Position numbers and translations under genes: made by a program. A stretch of DNA of 8,642 nt from Pseudomonadales bacterium (GTDB lineage: Bacteria > Pseudomonadota > Gammaproteobacteria > Pseudomonadales > Moraxellaceae): contig JABEVH010000040.1 in assembly GCA_013043915.1 (NCBI GenBank), forward strand, positions 1 through 8,642, given 5' to 3'. Positions 6,388-8,642 of the stretch are shown here, piece by piece. The notes under the pieces are model-generated. The model saw only the letters and a list, made by a program, of their open reading frames with translations. It ran no database searches and had not been told where the DNA came from. Position 1 is the stretch's first letter; every line of letters starts with the position of its first letter.

Positions 6388-7497
6388 TTAGCTACCCTGA
6401 GGAGAAGCCACGTATTCAACAATTTCCAAACCAAAACCAGACAAGGCGTTAAATCGCATCGGAGAACTGAGCAATCGCATACGCGAAATACCTAAAACAT
6501 GAAGAATTTGCGATCCAGTTCCAATGCTACGGTAAGCCACTGAACTCTGAGCAGGTTTAGCAGATGCCGATTGCAACAGTTGCATCTGATCAAATAGATC
6601 GCGTGAATGATAGTCCTGCCCTAGCAATACCATCACACCGCATGGCGAGCGCACGATCTCAGCTAAGGCACTCTGTAGGTCCCAGCCCTGCCTTCCCGTT
6701 CCCTGTACGTGCAACAGATCTCGCAAAGGATTAACCGCATGAACACGTACCGTAGGCAATCCCACGGCCAGATCACCATGCACCAGGGCCAGATGCTGTT
6801 CACCTCCGGCAACATCGGCAAAACGTAGCGCACGGAAAACCCCCCAACTCGTTGTTAAGAGTTGCTCCCCCTGCAGCATGACCGTCTGCTCATGCACCAT
6901 ACGGTAATGAATGAGATCCGCAATCGTTCCTATCCGCAACTCATGTCGCTGAGCAAAAACCTCCAGATCGCCACGGCGGGCCATACTACCATCTTCATTC
7001 ATGATCTCGACGATGACAGCCGCTGGCTCCAAACCAGCTAAACCAGCCAGATCACACCCGGCCTCGGTATGCCCTGCTCGTACCAACACACCTCCCGGTT
7101 GAGCCATCAGAGGAAATACATGCCCTGGCATCACGATATCCCGAGTAACCGCATGCCTAGCCACCGCGACTTGAACGGTACGCGCCCTGTCGGCGGCCGA
7201 AATACCCGTAGTCACGCCTTCTGCAGCCTCAATGGATAACGTAAAATTGGTACCATGACTGGACCCGTTGTTGTCGACCATCAGCGGCAGGTTCAGCTGC
7301 TGGCAGCGCTCCCGTGTCAGAGTCAAACAAATCAATCCACGCGCATGTGTCGCCATGAAATTGATATCTTCTGGCCGTACATGCTCAGCTGCCATGACGA
7401 GGTCACCCTCATTCTCACGGTCTTCATCATCCATGAGGATAATCATGCGCCCCTGGCGCAAATCATCAATTAAGTCCACTACATTGCTTAATGCCAT
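6388..7497 (-). CDS. ribBA: 3,4-dihydroxy-2-butanone 4-phosphate synthase with degenerate GTP cyclohydrolase II domain (RibBX type)
   Basis: The N-terminal half converts ribulose 5-phosphate to 3,4-dihydroxy-2-butanone 4-phosphate plus formate. The product has 369 residues from the ATG at 7497. The RibB domain is intact: DDEDRENEGD (23-32), GTNFTLSI (82-89), TTGISAADRARTV (96-108), GHVFPL (125-130), GHTEA (142-146) and NEDGSMAR (167-174). Residues from about 205 resemble GTP cyclohydrolase II (LALVHGDL, then RVH, and the LSSPMRFNALSGFGLEIVE end). The zinc-site cysteines are gone, though: the segment after RVH at 251 reads AVNPLRDLLHVQGTG. The EGRGIGL loop is also missing. This is the known RibBX layout of many Proteobacteria, so the gene is functionally a RibB although it is often labelled ribBA. 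A TTG two codons upstream is possible but less likely, because GAGGG lies six bases before the ATG. Confidence 0.94.
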   Translation of the reverse strand: MALSNVVDLIDDLRQGRMIILMDDEDRENEGDLVMAAEHVRPEDINFMATHARGLICLTLTRERCQQLNLPLMVDNNGSSHGTNFTLSIEAAEGVTTGISAADRARTVQVAVARHAVTRDIVMPGHVFPLMAQPGGVLVRAGHTEAGCDLAGLAGLEPAAVIVEIMNEDGSMARRGDLEVFAQRHELRIGTIADLIHYRMVHEQTVMLQGEQLLTTSWGVFRALRFADVAGGEQHLALVHGDLAVGLPTVRVHAVNPLRDLLHVQGTGRQGWDLQSALAEIVRSPCGVMVLLGQDYHSRDLFDQMQLLQSASAKPAQSSVAYRSIGTGSQILHVLGISRMRLLSSPMRFNALSGFGLEIVEYVASPQGS

Positions 7498-7503
7498 GCT
7501 CAA

Positions 7504-7508
7504 CCCTC
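7504..7508 (-). promoter_or_regulatory. Ribosome binding site of the ribB-type gene
   Basis: GAGGG on the minus strand lies six bases before the ATG at 7497. It decides for that ATG over the in-frame TTG at 7503-7501, which directly abuts this site. Confidence 0.65.
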
Positions 7509-7553
7509 AAACGCTTAAAGCCTACGGGCTAAACGTCAGTCATTGTCACCGAT

Positions 7554-7573
7554 GCCTCACCAGGGTGCAAGGC
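7554..7573 (-). other. Short imperfect hairpin in the ribE to ribB-type intergenic leader
   Basis: In the minus-strand RNA, GCCU pairs with AGGC at the ends and CAC pairs with GUG inside, leaving a two-base bulge and a four-base loop. It is not followed by a U run, so it is not a standard terminator. It lies in the only sizeable gap (92 bases, 7498-7589) of the leftward block. Function is unknown; it may be RNA processing, mild attenuation or chance. Confidence 0.3.
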
Positions 7574-7589
7574 ACACACCCCAGAGGAT

Positions 7590-8249
7590 TTACGAACGAT
7601 TAAGGTAGCCGTGTTTTGCCAAAAATGCCTGGTCAAGCCGACCCGGGGCGTCCTTGACCTCAGGCTGCATTAATCTCTCCAGATACCGGGCGATGAGATC
7701 AACTTCCAGATTGACCTGGGCTCCCGTACGCCAGGTCCTCAGCGCAGTTTGTTGTACGGTATGAGGCACTACCGTCAAATCAAAGCCGTTCCCCCGCAAA
7801 CCGTTGACGGTCAAACTGATGCCATCAACAGCCATGGAACCTTTCAGAGCAATATAGTGAAGCAGATTTGCCGGCGCCCGAACCTGATAGGTCAAAGCAC
7901 GCGCTTGCTGCCCACAGGCGATAATTTCTCCCACGCCATCGACATGGCCACTGACCATGTGCCCGCCAAATCGTGTGGTCGGTAACATAGCTTTTTCCAG
8001 ATTAACGAGCTGACCTACATGCCAGTTTGCCAAGGTAGAGTGACTTACTGTTTCGAGCGAAACATCTGCTGCAAATCCCCCTGCAGGCAAATCCACGACG
8101 GTAAGACACACACCTTGGGTGGCGATGGAATCACCTCGTTTGACATCATTCATGTCCAGTTGGCCTGCATCAATGACCAGTCTTAAATCACCAGAACGCT
8201 GTTCCAGACTACGCACAGTGCCCACGGCCTCGATAATTCCGGTAAACAT
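7590..8249 (-). CDS. ribE: Riboflavin synthase (alpha subunit type)
   Basis: It dismutates two lumazine molecules to riboflavin and the pyrimidine that re-enters the RibH reaction. In E. coli this gene is called ribC. The product has 219 residues (E. coli 213) and the usual internal duplication: lumazine-binding domain 1 at about 1-95 and domain 2 at about 98-190. It starts with MFTGIIEAVG, has GDSIATQGVCLTV (39-51), GGHMVSGHVDG (95-105) and the second-repeat counterpart GISLTVNG (143-150). Phe2, Ser41, Cys48 and His102 fall at the same positions as the active-site residues of E. coli riboflavin synthase. An in-frame upstream ATG would add nine residues over ribD; the start at 8249 is preferred because MFTGI is the invariant family start, GGAG lies eight bases upstream (8258-8261), and it forms TGATG with the ribD stop. 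Confidence 0.97.
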   Translation of the reverse strand: MFTGIIEAVGTVRSLEQRSGDLRLVIDAGQLDMNDVKRGDSIATQGVCLTVVDLPAGGFAADVSLETVSHSTLANWHVGQLVNLEKAMLPTTRFGGHMVSGHVDGVGEIIACGQQARALTYQVRAPANLLHYIALKGSMAVDGISLTVNGLRGNGFDLTVVPHTVQQTALRTWRTGAQVNLEVDLIARYLERLMQPEVKDAPGRLDQAFLAKHGYLNRS

Positions 8250-8642
8250 CAGGTCCGCTCCAGGATAAGTCGCCAATCATCACCAACAGCGCGTTGTTCC
8301 TTCAGACGTAGCCGCAATTGATCAGCCATGGCAAAAATAGGCAGTTCCATCAATGGACGTGACTGATTTCCCAGCAAGGTAGGAGCCAGATACAGAACCA
8401 ATTCATCCACACATCCAGAACGCATAAAGCTTCCCGCCAAGCCAGCACCAGCTTCCACCAAAACTTCATTGATACCTTCCTGGGCCAGCAGACGTAACAC
8501 TGCTTCAGGCTGCGGTCTGTCACCGGCCAACCGGCAAACATCGGTTCCATCATGCCGTTGACTCCCCTCAACACCGACCAACAAACATCGTCCAGGCTGT
8601 TTCAACACCTGTGCCGTGGATGGCGTACGGAGTTGACTATCC
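8249..8642 (-). CDS. ribD: RibD, C-terminal reductase domain (partial, 5' end beyond window)
   Basis: RibD is a two-domain enzyme that deaminates the pyrimidine produced by RibA and then reduces its ribosyl side chain. Only about 130 C-terminal residues of the reductase domain are here, running off the right edge of the window. The visible part begins DSQLRTPSTAQVL, the family's VVDSxLR substrate-binding segment. It continues through LLAQEGINEVLVEAGAGLAGSF, matching the GG/AGxxLxxSF nucleotide-binding loop (here AGAGLAGSF), then VDELVLYLAPTLLG. A GTG at 8608 is internal to the domain and not the real start. The stop TGA (8251-8249) shares one base with the ribE ATG, showing translational coupling. 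The N-terminal deaminase domain with its zinc motif is out of view. Confidence 0.93.
   Translation of the reverse strand, partial: DSQLRTPSTAQVLKQPGRCLLVGVEGSQRHDGTDVCRLAGDRPQPEAVLRLLAQEGINEVLVEAGAGLAGSFMRSGCVDELVLYLAPTLLGNQSRPLMELPIFAMADQLRLRLKEQRAVGDDWRLILERT

Noticed and set aside
7541..7580. Minus-strand promoter-like pair TTGCAC and GACAAT with a 17-base spacer before the ribB-type gene
   Set aside because: Matches are only 3/6 and 4/6 to the consensus hexamers, and the putative -35 overlaps the hairpin; too weak to list.

Overview
This is an ordinary gammaproteobacterial housekeeping segment, densely packed and about half G+C. It has two opposed gene blocks that meet tail to tail. Gene order (xseB-ispA-dxs facing pgpA-thiL-nusB-ribH-ribD) matches the arrangement known from Escherichia coli and Pseudomonas. 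The extra ribA, ribB-type and ribE genes inside the block are more like Pseudomonas and Oceanospirillales relatives than enterics. Genus cannot be fixed from the sequence alone.

The left block (+ strand, 1-3440) starts with the C-terminal end of an unrecognised protein. It is followed by xseB (exonuclease VII small subunit), ispA (farnesyl diphosphate synthase) and dxs (1-deoxy-D-xylulose-5-phosphate synthase). xseB and ispA overlap by 14 bases. dxs follows ispA after 45 bases that contain a TATAAT hexamer.

The right block (- strand, 8642-3419) reads in transcription order: ribD (3' part only, cut by the window edge), ribE (riboflavin synthase), a ribB-type gene with a degenerate GTP cyclohydrolase II tail (RibBX architecture), ribH (lumazine synthase), nusB, thiL, pgpA and ribA (true GTP cyclohydrolase II). 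Junctions are tight: a TGATG, a TGATATG, a 17-base overlap, a TTGA or a longer overlap, and gaps of 13 and 24 bases. The only real gap is 92 bases between ribE and the ribB-type gene. The dxs and ribA 3' ends overlap by 22 bases on opposite strands.

Together the right block supplies all the dedicated riboflavin enzymes (RibA, RibB, RibD, RibH, RibE) except the intermediate phosphatase, plus thiamine diphosphate formation (ThiL), phosphatidylglycerol synthesis (PgpA) and antitermination (NusB). The left block feeds isoprenoid synthesis. DXS product is also a thiamine precursor and DXS needs thiamine diphosphate, so dxs and thiL are metabolically linked. No RNA genes, mobile elements, CRISPR arrays or FMN riboswitch were recognised. 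I found no convincing undescribed system. The points worth a second look are the RibBX fusion, the dxs/ribA overlap, the start of pgpA, the leader before the ribB-type gene and the unidentified first gene.
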